This document shows positions 1-19,031 of a stretch of 64,000 bases of DNA, piece after piece (the stretch's first letter is position 1; every line of letters begins with the position of its first letter). Below the pieces are notes generated by a model. The model worked only from the letters and a program-made list of their open reading frames with translations, searched no databases and had not been told where the DNA came from. Made by a program: the position numbers and the translations under genes. This stretch comes from Misgurnus anguillicaudatus. Taxonomy: Eukaryota > Chordata > Actinopteri > Cypriniformes > Cobitidae. The stretch lies in NCBI RefSeq assembly GCF_027580225.2, contig NC_073357.2, forward strand, positions 45,594,001 to 45,658,000. Direction: 5' to 3'.

Positions 1-3000
1 TTTCACATAATGTATTGACAGTACAAATCTTATTGTTAAGTGTCTTAAAATGACCATTTATATTGCTGTACAATACCTTTTGATGTGCATATCGTCCGCG
101 GGAAGACGCGCTGATTACAGTCTACACACTAATGTTGTCCTCAATATAATAGCATACGTTTTTTGAAGGGTTACGAATCAAAACAACTCACCAATCGTGT
201 AAAACACAAGCAGGATAAGAATCTCGGTCTAGTTAAATGTTGTCGTGAAGCTCTCTCTATCCAGATAATGCAACACCAAATTGATCCTCCCTCGTTTTGT
301 TCCAAACTCTTCTTGGGTCGTTTGGTTGGCCCGTACGCTTACATGAGCTGACACAACCAGCGGCAGACGGTACAGAGATATCCATAAGTCCATAAGCAAG
401 CACATAGTTCCGCATTTGTCCACAACACTGGCTGCGTCCGAAAACTCAAGGCAGTGAGGACTTGCCTCGCTGCCTCATGAGGACATGACTTCGGACTCGG
501 AGGCCTGAAGGCCGCTCAGAGAAAGGCTTTCCGACGCACTTCAAAGGCAGCGTGTTTGAAATTTAAACAGAGAGCGCCTTTGTGATAACTAATCACATAT
601 TTGAAAACTACAATACTAATTTCTCGCTAGAAATGAAACTAAAATGCATAAAAAGTGAAAATATACGTTTATTTTCACTAAATTTGTGCTCCAGCCGCTT
701 CCTTGGCCGCCATTTTATTTTTTCGAGCTCGACCAGTGTGGTCATGTGGTTTACGTCAGTAAAGGCGGTGACAAAGGGTCACATGGATATTAACGTCATT
801 GACAGGAGACTGCACTGCCCCGTGTCAATGTTTTGAATGGAAATTTTCTCACGATTTACAAGTAGTTGAAAACATTACAGATATTGATAGTAATCAGCTG
901 GACAAAATATATAACACTGGCCTAGTGGTTTTTGGAGATTTTACTGCAAATATCTTACAAATTGCACCTTTAATGCTAACTGCATAAAATTTGCCACAAA
1001 TGTGCATTTTTATTGGAATTTTAATATTTCACCTTCATTTCCTTTAAAAAAATCTATTTTCTACTAGGTACACAAAATACTTCCCCTCAGGACCTTTTGG
1101 ACAAAAATGTCCCCATTGAAACCCATTAAGGGGCCAGTCACACCAAAAGTGTTTGTGGCAGTTGCAGGCGCCTTTTTTGAATGATATTCTATGGGCAGGG
1201 CGCGTTTGCGCGCTGTTTATGCGCGCCGAGCGCCTTGCGGTTTTTAGCCGCCTGCCGCGCACGCGTTTTTGAAGGAACGCTGAGGACGGAGAAGCGCCCA
1301 ACGTCATTCGCATCTTTCCATTGTCCAATCGAATGAGGGGAGCGGCGGGCCTTACGTTGTGGTGAGGGAAGTTTACAGTTGCTTTGAAGAACCGGACTCC
1401 ACTTGCTCACTCTCTCCTGCTTGTTTGTGCACCTCTCACCCTCAAACAAGGTCAGAGCAAGCGCCCTCTTTTTAAAGTTTCTGCTAATGTGACAGTTAAC
1501 AGCAAAAGAGCGCTCACGCTTCAATATTTGATTGACAAGACAGCTGTCTATAATATTTTTATGACACTTTTTTGACATGGGCATTTTTGTCCTTTATGGA
1601 CCTGAGAGGTAACTTTTTTTAATCTGATACTGCATAAAAAATATGAATGCATAAAAATTAATGTTGTTGTTAATCATTGACATATCCAAGGCTGTAATAC
1701 TCAAAGAAAAAAAATCTGCTTAGCATTTAGTACATTGAAAATAATTACAATTTTTCTTTTTTTCATAAAAAAACAGCAGTGGCATTGTGTAAACAAACCA
1801 GCATTTAAAGGGTTAAAATCCTGAAAATTAATGAATGTTTGGTCATTGTGATTAGAGCTGATGTAAAATGGCATCAGTGAAAGTGGAAAAAAAATATTAA
1901 TCTATAATATTTTTATGACACTTTTTGGACATGGACATTTTTGTCCCCTGTGAACCTATGTGTAACTTTTTTTAATTGATGCACAAGGGTTAATGAATTT
2001 TATATGCTTAAAAGTTAATTTAACTAAGATTTTCTAAGTATATGTCAGAAATCAAAATATTAAGTGATGTTTACTTTTTTAAGTACAGACAATATCTGGG
2101 TTAACAGTGCACTCTAAAAATGCTTAAATTGTTTTAATGGTTTCACATGATTATATAATTGTACCAAGACATATTGTACTTGTGACAAATACTGTGAGAC
2201 AAGTAGCTGCAGGTTCCCATATAAAAACATTTTTGTGCACAAAGTGTAGCAACGTGATGCTGGGTATCAACTTTGAAACTTGAGTTGTGCTGACTCAAAA
2301 CTCCTCCGTGATTTTGAGAAACCCACTAATCTGCTACTACCTGTGCCCTGCAGGGTAAATATACTGACCTCATGCCCGTGGGTGCTCGTATGTGTTTCTG
2401 TTTGCTGTTGTTACGAAGCCTATTTACAGAAAGTGATAGTTAATAGTGAAAGGGGGGTTATAAAACACTTCTCTTGAAGCTAAGCAAGTCTGGGCAAAGA
2501 TGCTTGGTTAAACCAGTTTGTTGATAAAACTTTCCTCTAAGATAATTCAGAGGAACAATAAAAGATTTTTTTAAAAGATTGATTTATTAACTTATCCAAC
2601 AGATCCAACTTGAAAGGTTCTTTTTGTGCACCTGCATTCTGTACAACTGCATTTCATCATGAAGGTGAGTCACCAATTTGATCTATTATAATGGAGATAT
2701 GATGGCATTACCCACATCTGCCTCCTTTTGAAAATAGCACAGCGGTCTGCTTGAACGTGCTTACAATTATATACCTGGTTGATTCATGCCTCACTAATAG
2801 TTTTTAAAACGCACTTGTTGAAAATTTTGAAAACTGTATAAGATAAGAAGTCCTTTTTCAGTTTTGATTATCAGTGAATAATCTGGAAATTTTTTAATGC
2901 TGACATTTGATGTGATGACTTATGTGAAACATTTGTAGTGTGGGAGGTCAAGGGAGTGGCTTCATTGAAATCCCTCCAAAGGCTGCAGGATACATTAATG

Positions 3001-3540
3001 AATATATGTGACCCAGATTGTGAAAAAAGTATTTTTTGTGATTTGTCTACATAAATGCATAATATAAATCTCAGAAAATATAACATTGACATCTTTATTA
3101 ATATTGACGGACTAAGACCATTAAAGTGAAAGTGAAATCAAACTTTGATGCTTCTAATCTCATAATTAAATTATAGAGATTTCACATACAAGGTCATAAA
3201 TAAAAAAGAAATATTAGAAATTATTTAAAATCTATTAACTATTTTTTATGTTAAATTCTTGTTGTGTAAGGAAATGCATATATTTTAAGTAATGTGAATG
3301 GTTACCAACTTTTGTTTTTCACCATATTTATTAATTACCTGTATGTAACATAAGATGATCCTTTATCATTGAACTGACTTCAGGAATGTTGCTCCTTGAT
3401 CAATATCTGTTTCAGATGTCAAATAACTGACCTGTGGTGCTGAGACATTTATATTTTGCTACCAAAATATTTATTAAAATATCCTAAATCATTTGAAAAG
3501 CATGAAAGCTTTAATTTTGCTGTATAACATGTAACATTAC
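1..3540. other. Gene-free left flank with scattered repeats
   Basis: No exon could be supported here. Positions 1-430 are unassigned sequence. Positions 430-830 are a GC-richer, CpG-containing stretch that looks transposon-derived but whose ends I could not define. Positions about 1080-1990 hold a repeat block described separately. Positions about 3008-3210 resemble the sequence at 48747-48955, with a TGTGACCC-type start, and are probably a dispersed repeat. The 5' exon(s) of slc1a2 might lie here or further upstream, but no donor site of the right phase was found. Confidence 0.5.
1080..1990. repeat. Repeat block with two ~75-bp direct copies
   Basis: The segment beginning at 1546 (TCTATAATATTTTTATGACA) recurs almost unchanged at 1901, including the following GACATGG-CATTTTTGTCC stretch, so two direct copies of about 75 bp lie 355 bp apart. 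An inverted trace of the same sequence (GGACAAAAATGTCC, itself palindromic) occurs near 1099. Between them, 1190-1340 is a GC-rich, CpG-dense patch. This pattern fits a degraded DNA transposon or repeated insertion. The minus-strand open frame across 1189-1584 lies wholly in this repeat and is not taken as a gene. Confidence 0.45.
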
Positions 3541-3545
3541 ACGTT

Positions 3546-4556
3546 AGGTGTTCCACAAGGCTCTGTACTCTGCCCCCTCCTCTTTATCATCTACATTCTT
3601 TTCCTTGGTCAGATATTTCGCCATTTGAACCTGAACTACCACTGCTATGCCGATGACACTCAGATTTACCTCAGCACAAAGTCCCCCCACAATCCTCCCC
3701 TCTCCCACATCAACTCCTGTCTGTCAGCTACTAAAATCTGGATGCAACAGAACTTCCTCAAACTCAACAGCAATAAAACAGAATTCCTCATCATCGGCTC
3801 CAAATCCACACTCAGCAAAACCAATAACCCCACTCTCACCATTGACGGCACCATTGTCTTCCCATCTCCCCAGGCACGCAACCTTGGCGTGATCTTTGAT
3901 TCAACCCTCTCCCTTGAGCCCCACATCCGTCAGGTCATTAAAACATCCTTCTTTCACCTCCGCAACGTTGCTAAAATCAGACCCTCACTTACACCTCCTG
4001 CTGCTGAAAGACCCATTCAAGCCTTCATCTCCTCACGACTGGACTATTGCAACTCACTACTCCTTGGTCTAAGCTCCAAGATTACAACTGGTCCAAAACG
4101 CAGCCGCCCAACTCATCACCCGCTCCAAATCCTGGCACCACATCACTCCAGTTTTAAAACAACTGCATTGGCTTCCCATTTCCCACCGGATCAAATACAA
4201 AATTCTGTTTCATACCTAAAAAGCCATCCACCACCTGGCTCCATCATACCTCACTGACCTCCTCTCCCCCTACCAACCCTCACGGTCTCTAAGATCCACC
4301 TCAGCCGGTCTCCTCTCCATCCCCAAGTCCAAGCTCTGCAGTTTTAGGGACAGAGCTTTCTCAAGGGCAGCTCAAAGGCTCTGGAACTCCCTTCTCCTTG
4401 AGATCCGCACCCTATCTTTCAGTCTCGCCTCAAGACCCATCTCTTCGCCTCTGCCATATCCCCCCACTTTTTTTGTTTTTTTTATCTGCCTTGTAAAGCG
4501 ACTTTGAGTTCGAGAAAAGCTATAGAAATATAATTTATTATTTTTATTATTAACAT
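3546..4556 (+). mobile_element. L2-type LINE 3' fragment (reverse transcriptase remnant)
   Basis: Conceptual translation shows reverse-transcriptase blocks: [13 protein letters not shown] near 3549, the catalytic [10 protein letters not shown] box near 3646, then a thumb and C-terminal region ([10 protein letters not shown] near 4032). The frame opened by the Met at 3625 stays open to 4257 but leaves the correct frame near 4080; the continuation ([21 protein letters not shown]) is in another frame and then meets a stop. The 3' tail with TTGTAAAGCGACTTTGAGT near 4490, followed by short AT-rich repeats, is typical of L2-clade elements in fish. It is a 5'-truncated, frameshifted, inactive copy, since the endonuclease and the first part of the RT are absent. 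Confidence 0.85.
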
Positions 4557-5619
4557 TTTTTGAAGACAACATACACACATCGCTTATAAGTCACCACATG
4601 TTTGTGTTACCTAATCAAGTCACATTTGCAAACATACTCCTCAGAACTTAATTCAAGTAATCTGTTATGGATTTGACAGTATTTTCTGATCTGTTCAGAA
4701 ACATTCAGAGAAATGTTGGCAGTAGATAATTTATTATCCAATCAGTTTTTTTCAGCAAATGTTTCAGTAGATGCATGTCATTGCACATGCACGCAAGGCC
4801 AGATGATCAAAGCCTTAGTTTTTCAATGCAATGTTATGCATACAAATATATTTTATATCTGTGCCCCTCATTTATGCAGGGTTTTAAAGTGCCCGACTGT
4901 GTACATGAAGTACTCAACCGAGTGTATGTGAACTAACTTTATGTGCTGTATGTGGGATTAGAAAGGCTCAGGACAGATTAGTTAATTATAGACACCTGTC
5001 TGCTAAGCATAGCGACTGGTCAGGTGGATGAGCTTGAAGAGTGTACTGGACAGGAGTCGACATCGTCCAGCATGACAGCAGATGTGATGCCATGTGCCTG
5101 GCACATTCCCTGCATGTGGCCACACATCGCCTTCTCTCTCACAATCACAATATACTCTAGTGAGAGGGTAACTGACCCACAGATCCAATGCAGGGATGTT
5201 TGTAATATCTAAATATGACTTTTTTTCTATTTTTAAATATGGCCTGGAAATAACAGACCAGTTTTATTCATAAAAACGTTTGAATTGCTTTCATATCATT
5301 CAGTTGACTTGAACATTATTACAAACCTGAAGACCACAGAAACGCTGTTATGTTGGCTTTTGGATTGGATGGATCTAGTAGTTGAACGAAAGCCTAACAC
5401 TTAGAGGTCATTAGAAACCCCTCCTGTGCTGGACCAGTTACTGCATGCTTGCAACGGAAAGGGCAGCATACTGTAAGACAACATTGTGTTTCTTGTAAAT
5501 GACGCAAAGTTTAAACCATAGAAACTTAGAAAATAAAGTAAGCAACATTTATTGCATCCCACTTCTTAAAGTTGGGTTTTGCAACTGAAATAAGTACATA
5601 AAATACACAAATAACCCAT
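4557..5619. other. Gene-free stretch
   Basis: AT-rich sequence without recognisable exons. Short open frames near 4713-4931 and 5003-5212 have no family resemblance and no splice context. No tandem repeat or clear terminal inverted repeat was seen. Confidence 0.4.
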
Positions 5620-6420
5620 TATCACGAAATTACGTATATAGTCACGTAATTTTGTGAGCGTTTTTTGTGACACTGACACGATTTTCCACCTTTTTGCGTG
5701 AACATGTCACGTATTTCTGTGAACAACACTCTAAAAACAAACGGTGCTATATAGCACCAAAAGTGGTTCTTTGCTCGTGGTCATGGAGGAACCATTTTTG
5801 GTGCCATATAGCACCAGTGAAGCACCGGTGGGGCACCTGTGTAGAGCCATATGGTGCTATGTAGAACCAAATGTGGTGCTTCAGTGGTGCTATGTGGCCC
5901 CTATGTGGTTCTGCACAGGTGCTTCACCGGTGCTGTATGGCATTAAAAACGGTTCTTCTATGGTTACGATTCAAATCAATAGTTTTGGTGCTATATAGCA
6001 CCGTTTGTTTTTTTAGAGTGAAGTCACTGTCACGTATTTGTTACTCAACTGTTTTGTCCTATTTTCTTACCATTGTCGCTTCGGTTTATGGTTAGATTTA
6101 CATAAAATGACAAACAAACTCTAACCCTAATGCCAGGCGACAATGGTTTAAAAATCAAAAATTATAAAAAATTAATCATGAAAAAAAGGTAAAAAACCAA
6201 TACTTAAAGTGATATCCTATCGCAAACACCAAATCTAACCCTAAATGGAAGCATCAATGTTTTGAAAATAGGACAAAACAGTTGAGTAACAAATACGTGA
6301 CAGTGACACATTCACAGAAATATGTGACATGTTCACGCAAAAAGGTGGAAAAACATGTTAGTGTCATGGAAAACACTCCCACAAGTCTGTAACTAGGTAC
6401 ATAATTTCGTGAAACAGGAT
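5620..6420. mobile_element. Inverted-repeat DNA element (CACGAAAT ends), interrupted
   Basis: The left arm (about 5620-5725: ATCACGAAATTACG, then CCACCTTTTTGCGTGAACATG) reappears inverted at about 6290-6412 (CATGTTCACGCAAAAAGGTGG, then ATAATTTCGTG). The inner part pairs CTCAACTGTTTTGTCC near 6044 with GGACAAAACAGTTGAG near 6270. The same family recurs at 21660-22115 inside cd44. A second element (5727-6020) has landed in the left arm. No coding capacity, so it is a non-autonomous fold-back or MITE-like element. Confidence 0.65.
5727..6020. mobile_element. MITE with CACTCTAAA termini, copy 1
   Basis: Starts CACTCTAAAAACAAACGG and ends with the inverse, TTGTTTTTTTAGAGTG. The interior is strongly palindromic around repeated TATAGCACC, GAAGCACC and AGAACC words. 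A second copy lies at 34034-34327. The termini resemble Tc1/mariner-type miniature elements. It sits inside the older element at 5620-6420, so it inserted later. Confidence 0.75.
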
Positions 6421-6424
6421 TGAA

Positions 6425-6745
6425 TAAACACAGTGTGTTTCAGTTAATAGAGCATTGCATTAGCAGCACAAAAGCACATGGATTGATCACATGGAACACA
6501 CATAGTAATAAAAAAAATTATACCACTGTACTGCACGGTACACTGTAAAAAATATGCAGCATTTTTGTCAAATCAACATATATTTTTATGTTACTTTAAC
6601 TTTAAAAAAAGTTAAACAATTTCAACTTGATTTTATAAGTTATGTCAACTTTTCACAGCCAAAACAGGTTGAATTGACTTGCAAAACCAAGTGTAGTCAC
6701 CTTTAAAGCATCTGCCAAATGCGTAAATGTAAATGTAAAACTGAG
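6425..6745 (+). repeat. tRNA-derived SINE, split by an insertion
   Basis: The head at 6425-6515 (CAGTTAATAGAGCATTGCAT, AGCAGCACAAAAGCACATGG, GGATTGATCACATGG) resembles the tRNA-like head seen on the minus strand at 51297-51376. The typical SINE tail, AAAGCATCTGCCAAATGCG followed by short TAAATG repeats, appears at about 6706-6740. The 6540-6690 stretch between them begins TACACTGTAAAAAA and looks like a separate small insertion. Confidence 0.5.
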
Positions 6746-8863
6746 ATCTCAATTACAATGTTAAATTTACCCATGCATCTTCAGCTTTGTTAGACGATTT
6801 CTTTTGGGTGAATACTTGGGTGAATTCACTTGGGTGAATATTGCTGGCCAGCTTGTCTGAATCTGCATTTCTGTCACTTATCAGTCTTTGATTTCATTCA
6901 CTCATTTCAGAGATCATTAGTGAAGATCAGACCCCAGGGAATGAGAGGAGGGTGAAACAATGAGATGGAGAGAACGAGGAGTCTCAAGCATATTAGCTGC
7001 TACTTAAACATAATCTGGGTGAAAGACTCCTCCCTGCTATTGCACCGAGAAGCCATTGTCGGCACCTCTTTTACCATTTCACTAGTACTAATGGTGGGAT
7101 AAGACCAATTCAAAGAGAGTGGATTGTAACGGGAATCATCTATCCATCAATTTGATTAAATACAGCTTTGCAAGCAAGTTTCGGTGATTGCATTAGAGTA
7201 ATCACTTATTGTACTGCTGTCCATCTTGTGCTTGGATTTTTCAAATTGCAATTTCTAATGACCTGGACTGGATTCCCTGATGGATAAACTTTAGATCAAC
7301 AGTCTCAATTTCATCCATAGCCATTCACACAGCCCATGGCTGCATAACAGACTGTTTTGAAAAACTATTTTTTTTTTAATAACTGCAATACAACAGGTAA
7401 GATGGATTGATCTAAATCATAATAACAGCTGTTGCAATGTAAGCATTTTTGTTTTGGAACTTTTGACTAGCTTTACCCTTATGGATACCTAATCCATTTT
7501 AAACTTTATTGTTAAGTGTCGTCTGCAAAGCTATACTTTTTTAACTTTGTCCATATTAAATACACTATGGACACTGCAGGTATCAACATCTCAGGTATTT
7601 CTTTGCATTTTATTTTTCAAACTTTGCTACATTAATTCATTGACTTAAAATTGATTTCTATAAAGAACCAAGGGCAAGCAAACAGTCTATAAATTACTGA
7701 CACAATGTCAATGAAACCTTGCTGTTGTAGGCCTTTATTGATAAATTTAATGTAGCCACCAATATGAGTGATGTATGTTTTTATTTATGTATAGCCTAAG
7801 TGCAAAGTATCTGCAGCCTTAACAGTAGAATTATTAGGACTTTTACATTGTTGTGTGCTGTTGGCAAGAGTCTGAACCATTTAAAAGGTGCAGAAATGCT
7901 GTTATTTACATTGTCAACACTAGTAAACATCTTGACTACTGCAATGACTGCAGAGCTCAGATGGCTAATATTAACCAGTTAGCAGGCTGATCATATCAGA
8001 CAGCCTCTGATTTCCTTGGCATCATTTAGCTTTTTAATCTTGTTCAGATGAGCCTGATGCCAACACTAACAGTTCACAATGTACACCCACAATACAGGAC
8101 ATTATGTCAATGCAGTATATTTTCTTTTTGTTGGTTTTTGTGTTGGTACTTGTGGTTGTTGTGTTTATAGGTTTTGCTGTGCACATTATATATATTATAT
8201 AATGCTCAACCATATGTGTTATGGCACCGTTGCACCAAGATATATACAACTCAGTAGATATTTACCTGGTTGACATCAGCATTATGCATGTGCTTAATTA
8301 CCACAATCCTAGAGGTTATGCAACCAAACAAGGTTATCTCTGTTGGGGAGGGAGGGCTGATTTCTAAAAAGCCTTTTAATCCAGACTGCACTAAAGCTAC
8401 TCATGTCATGTGAATGACTGCCTAGTATTTGATGGACAACTAAAGGTAATGACAGAACGGTCATGCACTATGGTATTTACACACAAACCTCAAGGTACCA
8501 TAAATACCATGATAGTACCATGCCACCTGCCCAGAATACATGTCAGTATCTTGGTGCATTTTGTCGTGATTACTATTTTATATCATGCATCTCTACCCAA
8601 GTACTCAAAATTCCAACAAGCATTCACCTGTTGCTCCATTAGCACTTTTCTGTAGTTTACATTTTAGTTATGGTTCATCAGCACTGAACTGTACAATACA
8701 TGCCATTAAAAACCTTAGATGTAACTTCAAAATGTTTATGCAAAATGTTATGAAATGAAATAATTTAGAAATGAGTCACAAACATACCTTGCTCTGTATA
8801 CTTGTGCTCGATTAGATGTTTTATATTAACATGTATGCTTTTTTTCTGCACCTATGCTAACAG
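6746..8863. other. Region upstream of the first slc1a2 coding exon seen
   Basis: No exon supported. This would be intron 1 of slc1a2 if a further 5' exon exists, or promoter and 5' UTR if translation starts at 8865. Two ATG-plus-donor candidates were checked (ATGAAG followed by GTGAGT at 2659, outside this stretch, and ATGGACACTGCAG followed by GTATCA at 7566). Neither has the phase needed to join the exon at 8864 as coding sequence. Confidence 0.4.
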
Positions 8864-8864
8864 A

Positions 8865-16734
<7,870 letters not shown>

Positions 16735-19031
16735 CACAGCACACAGATCCAGCTCCGCCTTATCCTGACTCCCACGAGCTTATCCTTTGGGTGAAAACCA
16801 AATGCAAATATTATACTTACATTCAAATTATGAGCAGTCAGACGTTACCACAAAACTTTCAAACGCACAAGCACTGACATTTGTATTAAAATCTCACAAA
16901 GGGAATTTAGATTGGAGCAGTTCTCTTGGTGGTTTAGCTGGAGTAGGATTAAAAATGGGCAGAAGGGGTCTCGGCATGAAAGCACATTATTACTGGGTCT
17001 TGGGTTCGATGATCAGTCTGAAACCTTTTGCCTTAAGGCCTCTGCAAAACATGAAAGATCAGAATGGCTTACTGTATTCAGCCTGAGACCCCAGATAGAC
17101 TTTACTTACTTGACTCTATACTATAGACCGCTTGTGGAAGACGAAGAGAAGTGCAGTTTGTTTGCTCAAGACACTTTGACTGGATTAACCCCTTGATGGC
17201 ATCACTCCAGATCAGCCACTTATAAGAGCTTACCAAAGTACTTAGAGGTTCTGAAATAGTGGTTTTACTTCAAATGCTGGCATTTATTTTTAAACGCTGT
17301 TGGACGTAAATTCAACGTCAGCACTAACACAACGTGGAGTGTATGACATTGAGGTTGTTGTTTATCTGCAGGGACAGTCGGTTTATATACAGTAGAACCT
17401 CTTGGGGCTATACATTTCTATGCAAATCTATAAAATACAGGCAGGTTTGTCATTTATATATTTATAGGTGTACATGCATGTCAGAGCACATCTAATCATT
17501 TTCAAGGGAACTGTGTTTGTGTTTGAAAGAAGGAACTTGTTGTATATGTTTGCATGCTTTTACTGTAAGTTTGTGTAGGTTATGTGCGTGTTCAGTGTAT
17601 GTTATAATTTATTTATGTATTAAGTTACAATCTTGCCTTGAAGACACACTGCAGAACTATGCAGATGGAAAACTACATGACATTCTTGTATGACTAACAT
17701 TAAATGCTATCAAATTTCTCCTGCATAGATATTCCACTCAGAAGTGAAGTTGAATGGATTGATAAGTATTTTTGTATAGGCGCCGATGCCCTGAAATGAA
17801 GGAGATGAGATTTATTTGGTAGTCCCTGATTTATTTGGTAGATTACTTGATCAACATTCCACTTTTTGCATCAGTATCTTTTTTATTAAAGTGCCTCCTT
17901 GCACTTGTGTAAATAAATACATATATTGTCATATTTTAGATATATTTTTCATGCAAACTAAACAATAGTATAGATTTTCATCACTTTTTTGCCTATTGTT
18001 TTATAAAACAGGCAAGTAGTAGTTTACTAATTTACATGTTAAGAAGCTATACATTAATTAAAATATACTGTACACAATCACATGGAACAGATACTGAGAA
18101 ACCATAGATTGATAAGTAAAAATGTATGTATATATATGCAAGCACATTTTTCATTTGTTTCAATTCATTGTGATATTGTGTCTCAAATATGTGTTAAATG
18201 TTAAATGTTTTGCTGGGATAATGACACTATGTAACTGCTCTGTATAGAGTGCAGAAGGAAAGAAGTACACACAATAAAGCCAGAGTACAACAAATTGATA
18301 CAACAACTGACTATTGTGAGCTATATTTAGATGAATTGTCCACCATGATATTTTAATTTGTGCAACACTTCTTGAGACATTGTACATCTTGAAATTGTGT
18401 TCACTTTTTAAATGTCTTTTTGTCCATTTTTCTATAAAACGCTATTTTGTTCATTGAAATATATAATGGTTACATTATTAAAATATGTAATATATAACTC
18501 ATTGGTATTTTTAATGAATCTTTACCATCTGTAATACATTACATTATCACAAATGTTCTTAAAAAAATATGAAATGCCTGTTAAAAATGGAAAGATTTAT
18601 AATATATTTTACCATGACAATACAAATCGGACGTTTCTTGAAGAAAGGGGAAATTCTCTGAACCTTATTCAAAAATCAATCATCACACAGTACATAGTAC
18701 TTACAAGTGCAGGTTGAAAACCACCATAAAATCAGCATGTTTTCTCACCACATTATTCATAACCATCAGTAAATAAGAAATTATGTATTGAGAAATAACA
18801 CCTTAGAAATGGACCTTGCAGTTAAAAGAAATAAAAAAGGATAAAAAATACTAAGGCAACATAACGAAAAATGCAATTGCACTAAAAATTGACTCTGGGC
18901 AGAAAAACATAACATCAGTGCAATTAGAAAGTACTGCGGAGTACACAGTATCAAGTTGATACTCAAGTTCTCAAGTTCAGTCAAAGCTCAGGCTTCCCAT
19001 GTCCAGCATTTTCCTCCAATGGCCTCACCTG
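16735..19031. other. Convergent 3' ends of slc1a2 and cd44
   Basis: The 2.3 kb between the two stop codons should contain both 3' UTRs. Plus-strand poly(A) signal candidates for slc1a2 are ATTAAA at 17885, AATAAA at 17912 and AATAAA at 18273. Minus-strand candidates for cd44 are ATTAAA (TTTAAT near 18510 on the plus strand) and AATAAA (TTTATT at 17882 on the plus strand). If the distal ones are used the transcripts overlap in antisense. No other gene or repeat family was recognised here. Confidence 0.5.

Noticed and set aside
1189..1584. 131-residue minus-strand open frame
   Set aside because: It lies entirely in a CpG-rich repeat block, has no splice context and resembles no family; the length comes from the base composition.
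2659..2664. ATGAAG followed by GTGAGT as the first slc1a2 coding exon
   Set aside because: It ends in phase 0, whereas the exon at 8864 needs a phase 2 partner; the join would shift the frame. It could still be a non-coding exon.
7566..7579. ATGGACACTGCAG followed by GTATCA as a first exon
   Set aside because: It ends in phase 1, which does not fit the slc1a2 exon, and the residues do not resemble EAAT2 N-termini.
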